From Cognataquiflexum nitidum (GTDB taxonomy: Bacteria; Bacteroidota; Bacteroidia; Cytophagales; Cyclobacteriaceae): 64,000 nucleotides of DNA. The notes under the pieces were generated by a model. It was not told the DNA's origin. It saw only the letters and a list, made by a program, of their open reading frames with translations, and searched no databases. Numbering within the stretch: the first letter of the stretch is position 1; each line of letters begins with the position of its first letter. The stretch covers positions 186,001 to 250,000 of the forward strand of contig NZ_JAKZAM010000001.1 in assembly GCF_022538055.1 (NCBI RefSeq). The letters run 5' to 3'. Both the position numbers and the translations under genes were made by a program. Below, piece by piece: positions 44,431-53,920 of the stretch.

Positions 44431-44460
44431 AAAAGAAGTGCACTTCCGTGCACTTCTTTT
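44431..44460 (-). terminator. Attenuator-like hairpin between susD and FG-GAP copy A
   Basis: AAAAGAAGTGCAC (44431-44443) and GTGCACTTCTTTT (44448-44460) pair perfectly over 13 bases with a TTCC-type loop. It lies 24 bases past the susD stop, and its 3' arm on the minus strand ends in TTTT. Partial termination here would give more SusC/SusD than downstream protein. Confidence 0.75.
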
Positions 44461-44484
44461 AATTTTGGTATAACTTTTTTTGGA

Positions 44485-46002
44485 TTAATAACCCGGATTT
44501 TGTTGCAGGTTAGGATTAGCCTGAAGCTGGTTTTGAGGGATCGGGAACAATGTTCTAAATGCCTGAGAAGCTGGCTTCTCCCACCATGCAGCAGTGTATT
44601 TTCCAAATCTGATCAAATCTGACCTTCTTTGCCCTTCAGCAAAGAACTCTTTTCCTCTTTCCGCTAATAGGATATCAGCATCCAAAGTAGTCAAAGCAGG
44701 AGCAGAAGATCTCGCCCTGATCTGATTGACCAAAGCAATGGCCTCTGAAGTTCTTCCAAGTTTCCAGGCACATTCTGCTTTCATCAAGATCACATCGCCA
44801 TACCTGAAGATAGGGAAGTCATTGTTCAAGTTAGGAGCAGAACCTAGAGGAATTTCGAATTTGTTGATTCTGGTTCCAGCCTGTCTAAAGGCATTTGGTG
44901 CCAATTGATTGATATTAGGAGTGAAATTTATCACCGGACCATCAGGATCATTTGCCTCTGCGGCACCATCGGTAAGAATAACTCCTGTCGAAGATGTTTG
45001 TACACCTTCTCTCAATGAACCTATCCTTAGGTCACCGGCTTCGAAACTGTTGTAAAACTCCTCCAAAGCGGCATAACCATTCCAAGGCTGATCTACCAAG
45101 TTGAATGTAGCTTGACTTGAATAGTGGAAAGTCATTTGGTGAATATTGAACCCGCCGGCATTGTTAGCATCATAAGGAAGGGTAAACATGTTCTCAGTTG
45201 AATTTGCATTCGTAGCTGAGAAATTTTGGAAGAAGTTTGGTGTCAAACTGTACTGACCTGAATTGATGATGACATTCAAAGCAGCTTCAGCTTCTGCCCA
45301 TTTTCCTTTTGATGGATCCAATACACCCGGAGTTGCACTCAAATACACTTCTGCATTCAGATAGAGCTTGGCCAAAATCATGTGAGCAGTCCAATAATTC
45401 AAGTTGGTCTTTACATTGGTTTTTGGAAGTAAATCCACATTGTCTTTGATACTACTTTCGATAAAAGCGAAAACCTCGGCTCTTGTGTTTTGGGCAGGGT
45501 TTCCACCTCTGTCTGTCTCAACAATGATCGGCACATTACCGAAGTTGTCAATCAACCAAAGGTAAGCCAAGGCTCTTAAAACCCTTAATTCAGCACCTAA
45601 AGCTTCCACATCAGGGTATTGTTGCAACAATAAATTTGACTCACCCACAATTCTGAAGCAATATTGCCAAGCACCGTTATAAGCGCCGTCACCTACAGCC
45701 CAAGTATGTCTGTGGTTTCTAAGCCAAATACCACCGTCTTCCCAGTCAGCTCCTTTTTGAGGAATTGCCAATTGGTCAGAGGAGACTTCGTTGATACTCC
45801 ACATACCTCCGTGACCTCCCCAGTTGCCGACTACGGCAGCATAGGCAGATTGCTTCAGTACTTCAATCAACTCCGGACGAGGGCTGTTTGCCAAATCGTC
45901 TTGAGTTATACCTGTCAGAACCTCTTGTTCCAACTCCCAGCACGATCCCATGGTAATTGCCACAAGACCTCCAACAAATAATGATTTAATTGATCGTAAC
46001 AT
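44485..46002 (-). CDS. SusD/RagB-family nutrient-binding outer-membrane lipoprotein
   Basis: 505 residues. Lipobox TMGSC with C21. N-terminal helices follow the TPR-like SusD layout, with LGAELRVLRALAYLWLIDNFGNVPI as the conserved region (seen in pieces RALAYLWLIDNFG). Toward the C-terminus come NFPIFRYGDVILMKAECAWKLG-type residues (FPIFRYGDVILMKAE), LLAERGKEFFAEGQRRSDLIRFG and a final FPIPQNQLQANPNLQQNPGY, all standard SusD features. It would cap the SusC barrel and bind ligand at the cell surface. It follows susC by 18 bases. Confidence 0.95.
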   Translation of the reverse strand: MLRSIKSLFVGGLVAITMGSCWELEQEVLTGITQDDLANSPRPELIEVLKQSAYAAVVGNWGGHGGMWSINEVSSDQLAIPQKGADWEDGGIWLRNHRHTWAVGDGAYNGAWQYCFRIVGESNLLLQQYPDVEALGAELRVLRALAYLWLIDNFGNVPIIVETDRGGNPAQNTRAEVFAFIESSIKDNVDLLPKTNVKTNLNYWTAHMILAKLYLNAEVYLSATPGVLDPSKGKWAEAEAALNVIINSGQYSLTPNFFQNFSATNANSTENMFTLPYDANNAGGFNIHQMTFHYSSQATFNLVDQPWNGYAALEEFYNSFEAGDLRIGSLREGVQTSSTGVILTDGAAEANDPDGPVINFTPNINQLAPNAFRQAGTRINKFEIPLGSAPNLNNDFPIFRYGDVILMKAECAWKLGRTSEAIALVNQIRARSSAPALTTLDADILLAERGKEFFAEGQRRSDLIRFGKYTAAWWEKPASQAFRTLFPIPQNQLQANPNLQQNPGY

Positions 46003-46020
46003 ATTTAATTTGAGTTTATG

Positions 46021-49000
46021 TCATTTTAATGTAAACGTTAAGCCTGCAGTCCATGTTCTGGGAACGAAGTAGGTATTTCTTCTTTCGATACCCGGGGCCA
46101 ATGCATTTCCACCGTCTGTCCATCTTACTTCAGGATCTACACCGGAAAACTGTGTGATCGTGAAAAGGTTTTGAACACCTGCATACAATCTGAAATTGCT
46201 GATTGCGGCAGACTTAACAGGGAGGTTGTAGCCCAACTGCAAGTTGTCTAATCTTACAAAGTCACCTCTTTCTAGGTAAAGGTCAGAGAATGTAGGGGTT
46301 GAAGTAACAAGTGGACTGATTGGCGTGTTTTTGGTAACAACGGAGTTCCAGGTGTTAGAAGCAGCATCGGCATTTTCATAGAAACCTCTGAAGGAGTTGT
46401 AGATCAAGTGTCCGACACTTCCTCTTAACAAGAAATTCAAATCCCAGTTTTTGTAAGAGAATGAGTTAGAAAAACCAAAGTCAGCAGTCGGAAGACCGTT
46501 TCCTAAGTTTTCAAATTCTTCAGGTCTCTCAGTGCTTAGGATATATTCTCCGTTCTCTGTCAAGCCCAAGAATTTTGGACCGTAGAAGTTACCTATTTCT
46601 TCACCTACCCTGTTCCAAACAATTTCGTTGTTATTCTGTCCTGGTGCTCCAGGTGTTGCCTGACGGATTTCAGGTAGGCTGATGGAACCTACACCAATCC
46701 TGTCTATAGTCGTTCTTCTGTAGATTGTGAAGTTTGCAGAAGGATTCCAAGTTACCATTCCCAATTTGACATTGTTGACATTCAAAAGGAATTCAAAACC
46801 TGCACTTGACAAGTCCGCAATGTTGGCCCAAATGGAGGGGGCGGTGTAGAAGTTTCCAGGATCGAATTCGTTAGGAGCACCTATAGGCACTTGCGTATTG
46901 AACAACAAGTCAGAGATATTTCTTCTCCAATAATCCATGGTACCAGTGATTTTTCCATTGAACAAGGCGTAATCCAGACCAAAGTTCAATTCTTGAGTGG
47001 TTTCCCACTTCAATTGAGGGTTAGGATTTTGCAATTGATTCACGCCGACAAATACCGAGTTGATAGGTTCTGCCAAGTTTAATGGAATCCTGTTTCCATT
47101 TCCAAAAATACCCAAAGCCAATGTTGGGGAAGGAGGTAACTGACCTACAATACCAAATGAAGCCCTAGGCTTAAACTGGCTGAAAGGTCCCATATCCAAA
47201 ACCTGCGTCAAGTCAGCACCTGCAGTAACGGCAGGGAAGATACCAGTTTGGTTTTCTTTACCGAATCCTGAGTAGGTCTCAGATCTCACGGAAGCAGAGA
47301 AGAAATAGGTGTTATTGTAGTTGAAGTTTGCTCTACCAAACAGGGAATTCAAGACCGCTCTGGTAGCAAATGAACCCATTCCTGTTCCTGGACCAAATCT
47401 TAACCCACCTGCGCCTAGGTTATTTGCACCTTGGTCAAAAAGGAATCTGGAAGAAGAAGCATTGAATCCGTTTTCATTGAAAATCTGTGTTTCGGCACCT
47501 CCTAAGAAAGTGAAATCCATTTTGTCAAAAATCTCATCTTGGAATCTGATGGTACCGTTCCAGATACTTGTAGTTCTGTTAAAGAGGTCTTGACCTGCAG
47601 AACCACTACGTCCAAATCCATTATTGAAGTCCTGAAAAGAGAAGAATGAAGTAGAATTCACAGTCAATCTATCTTCAGAAAACTGGGTTGCTATTGTGAA
47701 TTTATCACTTAAGTCATATTCCAATCGGTAAGAGTAGATGGCACTCTTGATATCATTTGTAAATTTTTGCTGATTGATTAATGCAACGGGGTTGAAATAA
47801 TCAAACAACGGTCTTTGGAAATAACCACCAAAATCCCTGTTTGCATTTCTTAACCTTAATTCCCTTGCAGCTGCGGTTTCTTCGCCAGCGGGAGTAAAAT
47901 CTCTTTCAAAGATCGGAGCAGTAGGGTTATAAATAGTAGCATATCTAACTGCTTCTCCGTTTACGTCTTCGGTGCTTGTTTGGGTATAGGCTAAACTCAT
48001 GTTCATTCTCAACCTGTTCTGCAAGAGACCATGGTTAAGGTTAAAACGGGTGTTCAAGGTTTCTCTGTTTGTTCCTTTTACAATACCATCATTATTCCGA
48101 TAGTTGACAGAAGCAAGGTAATTGGTGTTATCAAATCCACCTGATACGGATGCATTGACAGTTCCATTCAATGCAGTCTGGGTCACTTCGTCTCTCCAAT
48201 CAGTCCTTGAACCATAGTCTATTCCACCTCTAGCCACAAATTCTTCCGGAGAAAGAATTGGAATAAGATTGGTTGCTACCTCGGCAGCACCAAAAGTATT
48301 GATGGTTACATTTGCTCCTCCTTTTTTGGAAGAACCTTTTTTGGTAGTGATCAAAATCACACCTGCAGAACCTCTTGTCCCATAAATAGCAGCAGCGGAA
48401 GCATCTTTCAATACATCAAATGACTCGATGTCATTAGGGTCGACGGCATCAATGGAAGCACCAATAACCCCATCCAATACAATTAGGGGAGACTGATTTG
48501 CTCCAAATGATGAAATACCTCTCAATCTCAAAGTTGGCTGTGAGTTAGGGTTACCACCTGCACGGGTTACGGAAAGACCGGCTACTTTACCCTGAAGCAA
48601 TTGAGTTGGGTTTGGGAAGTTACCACGGTTGAATTGCTCTGTTCCGACGCTTGTTACAGCAGAAGTAATTTCCTTCTTGTCCTGTGTACCGTAACCGATG
48701 ACTACAGCTTCCTGTAGGCTTTGGATATCCTCAGCCAATTCGATGTTGAAAACACTTTGGTTCCCAATAGCTACCTCTTGCGGGGTGAAGCCAACGAAGG
48801 AGAAAACCAATGTGGCATCTCCCGGCTGTAAATCTAATTTAAATTTACCGTCCAAGTCAGTAGTGGTACCTCTAGTTGTACCTTTGACTAGCACTGTTAC
48901 TCCCGGAAGGGGATCTCTTAAGGTAGCATCCAGGACAGTTCCTGATGCTTCCCGGCCTTGAGCAAATGCAGAGGCAATACTGACCACCATCAGTACTGAA

Positions 49001-49041
49001 ACAATAGCAAAAGCTTTTAGTTTTTGTAAATAATTTCTCAT
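46021..49041 (-). CDS. SusC/RagA-family TonB-dependent outer-membrane transporter
   Basis: The ATG at 49041 is chosen over the longer frame to 49134 because it begins a normal signal peptide (MRNYLQKLKAFAIVSVLMVV). Next are a carboxypeptidase D regulatory-like domain (GTVLDATLRDPLPGVTVLVKG), the TonB-box/plug region (VVIGYGTQDKKEITSAV, LQGKVAGLSVTRAGG) and the plug end IYGTRGSAGVILITTKKG, then the barrel, ending in WTAGLTFTLK. 1006 residues. No N-terminal FecR-interaction extension and no sigma/anti-sigma gene nearby. First gene of the cluster. Confidence 0.95.
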   Translation of the reverse strand: MRNYLQKLKAFAIVSVLMVVSIASAFAQGREASGTVLDATLRDPLPGVTVLVKGTTRGTTTDLDGKFKLDLQPGDATLVFSFVGFTPQEVAIGNQSVFNIELAEDIQSLQEAVVIGYGTQDKKEITSAVTSVGTEQFNRGNFPNPTQLLQGKVAGLSVTRAGGNPNSQPTLRLRGISSFGANQSPLIVLDGVIGASIDAVDPNDIESFDVLKDASAAAIYGTRGSAGVILITTKKGSSKKGGANVTINTFGAAEVATNLIPILSPEEFVARGGIDYGSRTDWRDEVTQTALNGTVNASVSGGFDNTNYLASVNYRNNDGIVKGTNRETLNTRFNLNHGLLQNRLRMNMSLAYTQTSTEDVNGEAVRYATIYNPTAPIFERDFTPAGEETAAARELRLRNANRDFGGYFQRPLFDYFNPVALINQQKFTNDIKSAIYSYRLEYDLSDKFTIATQFSEDRLTVNSTSFFSFQDFNNGFGRSGSAGQDLFNRTTSIWNGTIRFQDEIFDKMDFTFLGGAETQIFNENGFNASSSRFLFDQGANNLGAGGLRFGPGTGMGSFATRAVLNSLFGRANFNYNNTYFFSASVRSETYSGFGKENQTGIFPAVTAGADLTQVLDMGPFSQFKPRASFGIVGQLPPSPTLALGIFGNGNRIPLNLAEPINSVFVGVNQLQNPNPQLKWETTQELNFGLDYALFNGKITGTMDYWRRNISDLLFNTQVPIGAPNEFDPGNFYTAPSIWANIADLSSAGFEFLLNVNNVKLGMVTWNPSANFTIYRRTTIDRIGVGSISLPEIRQATPGAPGQNNNEIVWNRVGEEIGNFYGPKFLGLTENGEYILSTERPEEFENLGNGLPTADFGFSNSFSYKNWDLNFLLRGSVGHLIYNSFRGFYENADAASNTWNSVVTKNTPISPLVTSTPTFSDLYLERGDFVRLDNLQLGYNLPVKSAAISNFRLYAGVQNLFTITQFSGVDPEVRWTDGGNALAPGIERRNTYFVPRTWTAGLTFTLK

Positions 49042-49706
49042 AGGGTTTGTTGTTTTGAAAAAAACGAAATTGTTTGTGTAGTTGATTTCAATTCTAAATT
49101 GAATCTTTAAATTATATTTTGCAATTTTTAACAAATGCCTTCTTGACCTTTTGGCTATGTGTCAGTTAACAGAATAATGGTATTTTTTATTAATCGTTAA
49201 CAAAAAGAATTTTTACTATTATAATTTGCAACCGAAAACGTTTGAATTTTTCGAATACTTAAAATTTTTCGATTTTATTAAAAATGTGAAAATTGATCAT
49301 CAAAATTAATCATTTGGGTATTTAAATGTCAAACTGTACCATATTACCATCGAGTAAGCTTATTTTTGCATTTTCGATAAAGAGATGGTAAAATGGCAAT
49401 TATCAGGATTTTAGGTTAAGTTTTTTTTGACTTTCCTTTGGTTCAGAAAAATAAGAAAATCGATATGTTCACAAAGAATTTTAGATAGTAAAACCAAACT
49501 TTAAAATTGGGAATAAGATAGTTTTTTTGCGTTAACTTTTAAATAAAAACTGTATCTCTAAGCAATTCCATTAGTAGTTTGGTTTGGGAGCTGATTGAAG
49601 CAAATTTTCATTTTCCAATATTCAAGCTGACTTGAGCGTTAGTATTTTTGTTATTATTTTTTCTTTATTTGATGCAAATATTTATTCCATTCAATATCTT
49701 AGTGGC
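49042..49706. other. 665-base AT-rich region upstream of susC
   Basis: Expected to hold the susC promoter. No clear TAnnTTTG box was found on the minus strand near the start. A perfect 8-base palindrome AAACGTTT lies at 49236-49243 inside CCGAAAACGTTTGAA, reminiscent of LacI-type operator cores but only one copy. TTTTTCGA occurs twice close by (around 49247-49275). No sigma factor, hybrid two-component or SusR gene. Confidence 0.4.
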
Positions 49707-49943
49707 ATGAAGGTTTTTGATAAAGGCAAAAGAGATAAAGAGCGTAAAAAATGGGTACTTGTCTTCCTGATTTGTATCGGTACAGCTGCTTTTTATTCTA
49801 ATCAATCTTCTAAAAACACCATTGCTTACCAACTTTTCAATCCATTTTATGCTTGGAGTCAAGGCGAGGGAAATCCGATCAGAAATATTGTTACCAAATT
49901 TATCCCCCAACAAATTCCTGATAGGTTTAAGGAATTAAGGTAG
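49707..49943 (+). CDS. Small hypothetical single-TM protein
   Basis: 78 residues from ATG 49707 (MKVFDKGKRDKERKKW); the frame is open back to 49632 but the extra part looks like intergenic sequence. A basic N-terminus is followed by one hydrophobic segment (VLVFLICIGTAAF) and a polar tail with NPFYAWSQGEGNPIRN. No family recognised. Plausible but unproven; it could be chance. Confidence 0.4.
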   Translation: MKVFDKGKRDKERKKWVLVFLICIGTAAFYSNQSSKNTIAYQLFNPFYAWSQGEGNPIRNIVTKFIPQQIPDRFKELR

Positions 49944-50058
49944 GTAAGCTGATTTTTTATGTGATCAATTGATTTTCCTACCTGAAAGACGGCCATAGAT
50001 TTGGAATTTAAATTTTGTTTTTCCCCAAAACCAACCTATTTCTTACCCAATTTCAGTC

Positions 50059-50862
50059 ATGATGTATTTACAGGACATATATATTTATCCCATTAAGTCA
50101 CTTGGTGGTATCAGGTTAGAGGAATCAGTCTTGGAGGAACGGGGTTTGCAATATGACAGGAGGTGGATGTTAGTTGACAAAGAGGGAGTATTTCTGACCC
50201 AAAGGACTTTTCCTGAAATGGCACTTTTACAAGTGGAAGTCAAGGATTCCGGTCTCTTGGTATACCACAAAAATAACCATATTCAAAGGATTCACCTTCC
50301 TTTTCAAGCCCAAACGGAGGATTTTTTAACTGTCAGAATTTGGGATGATTTAGTGATTGGGCAGATAGTGGATCACGAGGTTAGCAGATGGTTTTCAGAA
50401 ACGCTCGGTTTGGAATGTGAACTAGTCATCATGCCTGAGACTACCGAAAGGAAACTATCTCCTAAATATGCCGTCAATAATGAGTCTGTAGGTTTTGCGG
50501 ATGCAATGCCTTATTTATTGATCGGTCAGGCTTCATTGGAGGAGCTCAATTCCAGATTGGAGATAGCTGTGCCCATGGACAGATTTAGGCCTAATTTAGT
50601 TTTTGCAGGAGGATTGCCTTTTGAAGATGATGGTTGGGACATAATCAAAGTAGGGGCTGCTGAATTTAAAATTACCAAACCTTGTGCTCGATGTGTATTG
50701 ACGACCGTTAATCAGGAAACGGCCCAAAAAGGCAAAGAACCTTTGAAGACTTTGGCTACCTATCGGACTTTTGACCACAAGGTGATGTTTGGTCAAAATA
50801 TGCTTTTACTCCAAGGACAAAGGATTAGGGTAGGGGATGAGGTAGTTCCTTTCCTGAAATAG
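50059..50862 (+). CDS. MOSC-domain protein with N-terminal beta-barrel
   Basis: An N-terminal MOSC_N barrel (LQDIYIYPIKSLGGIRLEES, RGLQYDRRWMLVD) is followed by a MOSC domain with RFRPNLVFAGGLPFEDD and the cysteine motif KPCARCVLTTVNQETA. Eukaryotic and bacterial relatives (mARC, YcbX) bind molybdenum cofactor at this Cys and reduce N-hydroxylated compounds. No ferredoxin domain is fused and no Moco gene is near, so partner and substrate are unknown. 267 residues; starts with two Met codons. Confidence 0.88.
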   Translation: MMYLQDIYIYPIKSLGGIRLEESVLEERGLQYDRRWMLVDKEGVFLTQRTFPEMALLQVEVKDSGLLVYHKNNHIQRIHLPFQAQTEDFLTVRIWDDLVIGQIVDHEVSRWFSETLGLECELVIMPETTERKLSPKYAVNNESVGFADAMPYLLIGQASLEELNSRLEIAVPMDRFRPNLVFAGGLPFEDDGWDIIKVGAAEFKITKPCARCVLTTVNQETAQKGKEPLKTLATYRTFDHKVMFGQNMLLLQGQRIRVGDEVVPFLK

Positions 50863-51297
50863 AAAATGAAATCAACAGCAAACAAATAATCACCCCAGGG
50901 ATCAGAGAGGAAAAAAGATGAGAATTTAAAATGCTGCATGAATAATGGCTTGGAGGCACTACCATCGGCGGGAAATATGATCCTGAAGGGATCAATTATA
51001 TTAATAGCGATTAAGTAACGCCACTCGGCGAAAAAACCTGAACCGCGATTACGGTTTTTGGAAGAAACTAGGAATATAGAATGAATAGCTTTCCTCCATA
51101 AACAGGGAAGCTAAAAATCCTTTGCGACCATTACCAAACCTCTTTTTCCTTTGCTGAAAATAATAAACCTACGTACTGATTTTCGCTGAGGGAATTGGAG
51201 ATCAGGATACAATATTCAGCGCTACAGACTTTTACCTATTTTTGATTATTGAAGCTGACATTGTTTATTTACAATTCCGAGGTATTAATTGGTTTTT
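50863..51297. repeat. Intergenic region with decayed repeats
   Basis: No gene seen. TGATCC-TGAAG-GGATCA (50978-50994) is a palindrome of the '(G)GATCCTGAAGGGATCA' kind frequent between Bacteroidota genes. A stretch near 51117-51160 (CCTTTGCGACCATTACCAAACCTC...CCTTTGCTG) is a decayed relative of the repeats at 52659-52714 and 52853-52889. Confidence 0.4.
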
Positions 51298-51329
51298 TTT
51301 GAGGATACTCACCTAAGGACCTATATTTG
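51298..51329 (+). promoter_or_regulatory. Bacteroidota-type promoter of the acetolactate decarboxylase gene
   Basis: TTTG at 51298-51301 and TATATTTG at 51322-51329 are separated by 20 bases, a good fit to the -33/-7 consensus TTTG-N19-20-TAnnTTTG. The start codon lies 20 bases beyond the -7 box, implying a short leader. Confidence 0.65.
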
Positions 51330-51349
51330 ATTTTCAACCCTTTTCTACC

Positions 51350-52171
51350 ATGTCAATCCGCTCACTCACAAAACCAACCCTGAAAAATTCATTTTCAATA
51401 TTGTGTTTCGCTTTGATATCCATTTGGAGTTGTAAAAATGACCATTTGGAAACCCCAAAAGAATTAAATCAGGAAGGTATTTTATTTCAGGTTTCGGTAA
51501 TTGATGCTTTGCTTCAGGGACTTTATGATGGTGTCTATCCGGTTGGAAAAATGATGGAAAAGGGGGATTTTGGAATTGGTACATTCCACGCCCTGGATGG
51601 AGAAATGATAATTTTGAATGACACCTTATTTCAGGTAGTTTCATCAGGTGAAGTTCTAAGACCATCAGGTGATATTTTGACGCCTTTTGCAGTCATCACA
51701 AACTTCAGGTCAGACAAACAACTTTCATTGGTAGAATTGTCATTCGATAGCCTTAAAGGGGGTTTCTCTCATTATTTCCCCACACCAAATATGTTTTATG
51801 CTGTCAAATTGCAAGGAGAATTTCGGTTTGTACGGACGAGGAGTGTGCCTCTACAGACCAAACCCTATCCTGATCTGGCTGAGGTTGCAGCAGGGCAACC
51901 GGAATTCGATTTTGAAAATGTAACAGGAGATATTGTTGGATTCTATTCACCTAATTTTGTAAAAGGGTTAAATGTTTCAGGCCTGCATCTGCATTTTCTT
52001 ACAACTGATAGAACAGGAGGAGGTCATATATTAAATTTTGAAATGAAGTCAGGTACCATGGAAATAGGCCTTCTGTCTCAATACCAATTGATTTTACCGG
52101 AACGGAGTGATTTTTTTAGAGGAGATTTTACCAATGACCGTAGTGCGGAATTGGAAAAAATTGAAAAATAA
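51350..52171 (+). CDS. alsD: Acetolactate decarboxylase with a lipoprotein-like signal
   Basis: Converts acetolactate to acetoin. GIGTFHALDGEMI carries the conserved Glu (E85). GLHLHF and GGGHILNFE give zinc ligands H213, H215 and H226, with the same H-x-H-x10-H spacing as Bacillus AlsD. 273 residues, longer than cytosolic AlsD because of an N-terminal segment SILCFALISIWSC whose C28 looks like a lipobox cysteine (Trp at -2 is atypical). The enzyme would then be exported, although acetolactate synthase, not seen here, is cytosolic. Confidence 0.9.
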   Translation: MSIRSLTKPTLKNSFSILCFALISIWSCKNDHLETPKELNQEGILFQVSVIDALLQGLYDGVYPVGKMMEKGDFGIGTFHALDGEMIILNDTLFQVVSSGEVLRPSGDILTPFAVITNFRSDKQLSLVELSFDSLKGGFSHYFPTPNMFYAVKLQGEFRFVRTRSVPLQTKPYPDLAEVAAGQPEFDFENVTGDIVGFYSPNFVKGLNVSGLHLHFLTTDRTGGGHILNFEMKSGTMEIGLLSQYQLILPERSDFFRGDFTNDRSAELEKIEK

Positions 52172-52894
52172 ATATATAAATCTAGACCTGCATATTACCA
52201 TGGTTCTAACCTAAATCAACATCTGTACTGAAAACTGCGAAAAAAATAAAATGGTTATTCGCTTCTTTGCCAGTAACTCGATATTTTACTACAAGCGGGA
52301 CAGACGAATCCCGAGCTATCGGGACGAAGTAGGAAGTACCGGTTATTTTAGTGTTTTGCCATGAATTAAATCGAATTATCATATTGCAGGCATCAATGCG
52401 TACAGACAATAAAAATAATTACCATAGAGATTCTCCGAGGAAATTTGGAAAACAAATAAAATCAGTTAAATAGTATTCTAGTTAAACCTAAACAATTGTG
52501 GCGTTGTATGCGTGGTGTTCAAATATGGGTAGCCCCGAGTGACCCCGATATAGCCTTCCGGATCACTCGGGGACAAAGACAAACAAGACGATTCCGGTTT
52601 TTGGATGGAGCTATGAAAAGTGAGATTTAAGCATTTCTCCAAGAACAGAGAAGTTTAAAATCCTTTGACACCCTTGCGAAACCTCTGCGTCCTTTGCGGT
52701 AAAAGGTTTGGGATGAGTTGGTTCCTTTTTTGAAATAGGAGTTTTTCGAATTTCTTTCGCCCCTTCAGGGCTTTAGACCAACTTTTACTCAAATTTAACG
52801 ATGGGCTGCATCCATCGCTTGGGTATTCCGCACTTTCAGTGCTTATTCGTTTGCGACCTTTGCGAAACCTCTGCGTCCATAGCGGTAAATAGAA
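52172..52894. repeat. 723-base gap filled with palindromes and short repeats
   Basis: No convincing gene. Contents: TCCCGA-GCTA-TCGGGA (52309-52324); CCCCGAGTGA (52533-52542) with TCACTCGGGG (52563-52572); CCCTTGCGAAACCTCTGCG-type repeats at about 52671-52714 and, again, 52853-52889; and between them a cluster of GCCCCTTCAGGGC, CGATGG...CCATCG and GCACTTTCAGTGC hairpins (about 52759-52850), a composite known by look from many Bacteroidota intergenic regions. It may also end transcription of hemE and the preceding gene. Confidence 0.6.
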
Positions 52895-53920
52895 TTAGGA
52901 ATAACTTTTAACCGTTTGAATAAACACTTTTACCATCTCAGGATCAATGTCCGGATAGACACCATGACCAAGATTTGCGATGTGCCTTGTTCCCTTGAAT
53001 TGATCCATCATCTCTCTCGTAGCGGCCTCGACTTCCTTGGCGCTGCCATATAAAGCAGCGGGATCCAAATTTCCCTGCAAGGTTTTATTGGGTCCGATCA
53101 ATTCTCTTGATTCAGCTATTCCCATATTCCAATCCAAACCGATTGTGTTGCAATTCAACAAAGACATTTCTTTTCTCGCAAAAAAAGCACCCTTCGCAAA
53201 AACCGTGGTCGGTACATTTTGGATGGCATTGCAGATTTGGGAGATATACGGAAGGGAGAACTCTAGGTAATGGTTTGGTGGTAAGATTCCTGCCCAACTG
53301 TCAAACAACTGTACCAGATTGGCTCCGGCTGCGATTTGCGCTTTCAGGTAATTGATCGTGCTGTCAGTAATCATCTGGAGCAGCTTATGCGAAAACTCCG
53401 GTTGGGTATAGAGCATGGCCCTAGACTTCGAGAAAGTCTTGCTGCCTGACCCTTCGACCATGTAGGCAAAAATGGTCCATGGCGCTCCTGCAAATCCAAT
53501 CAATGGAACCCTGCCGTTCAGTGCTTTTTTGGTGATTTTGATCGCCTCAATCACATAGCTGAGGTCATCTACGCCGTCTGCAATTCTCAATTTTTTCAAA
53601 TCAGAGACATTTTTTACTGTTTCAGGGAACCAGGGGCCTCGTTTTTCCTGCATTTCATAAGGCAATCCCATGGCTTCAGGGATGACCAAAATGTCCGAAA
53701 AAATAATCGCTGCATCGACATCCAAGATATCCACGGGCTGTATGGTCACCTCAGCGGCCAATTCAGGTGTTTGTGCCAGTTCAATAAATCCACTCACACT
53801 ATTCCGGACCGCACGGTATTCCGGGAGAATCCTTCCAGCCTGACGCATCAGCCACACGGGTGTTCTTTCTACTTTTTCGCCTTTTGCGGCACGGATCAAT
53901 AAATCATTTTTCAAATTCAT
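52895..53920 (-). CDS. hemE: Uroporphyrinogen decarboxylase
   Basis: Removes four carboxyls from uroporphyrinogen III to make coproporphyrinogen III in haem synthesis. The N-terminal signature [16 protein letters not shown] and the second motif [16 protein letters not shown] are present, and the conserved [12 protein letters not shown] lies near the end. 341 residues, usual length. The other hem genes are not adjacent. CAAATATA at 53925-53932 reads TATATTTG on the gene's strand, which would put transcription start almost at the ATG. Confidence 0.96.
   Translation of the reverse strand: MNLKNDLLIRAAKGEKVERTPVWLMRQAGRILPEYRAVRNSVSGFIELAQTPELAAEVTIQPVDILDVDAAIIFSDILVIPEAMGLPYEMQEKRGPWFPETVKNVSDLKKLRIADGVDDLSYVIEAIKITKKALNGRVPLIGFAGAPWTIFAYMVEGSGSKTFSKSRAMLYTQPEFSHKLLQMITDSTINYLKAQIAAGANLVQLFDSWAGILPPNHYLEFSLPYISQICNAIQNVPTTVFAKGAFFARKEMSLLNCNTIGLDWNMGIAESRELIGPNKTLQGNLDPAALYGSAKEVEAATREMMDQFKGTRHIANLGHGVYPDIDPEMVKVFIQTVKSYS

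Noticed and set aside
44370..44606. N-terminal extension of FG-GAP copy A overlapping susD
   Set aside because: The extension would bury the lipoprotein signal at residue 80 and overlap susD by 122 bases; the ATG at 44369 is preferred.
52206..52409. 67-codon minus-strand frame in the gap before hemE
   Set aside because: Made of repeat and palindrome sequence, with no signal or family match.
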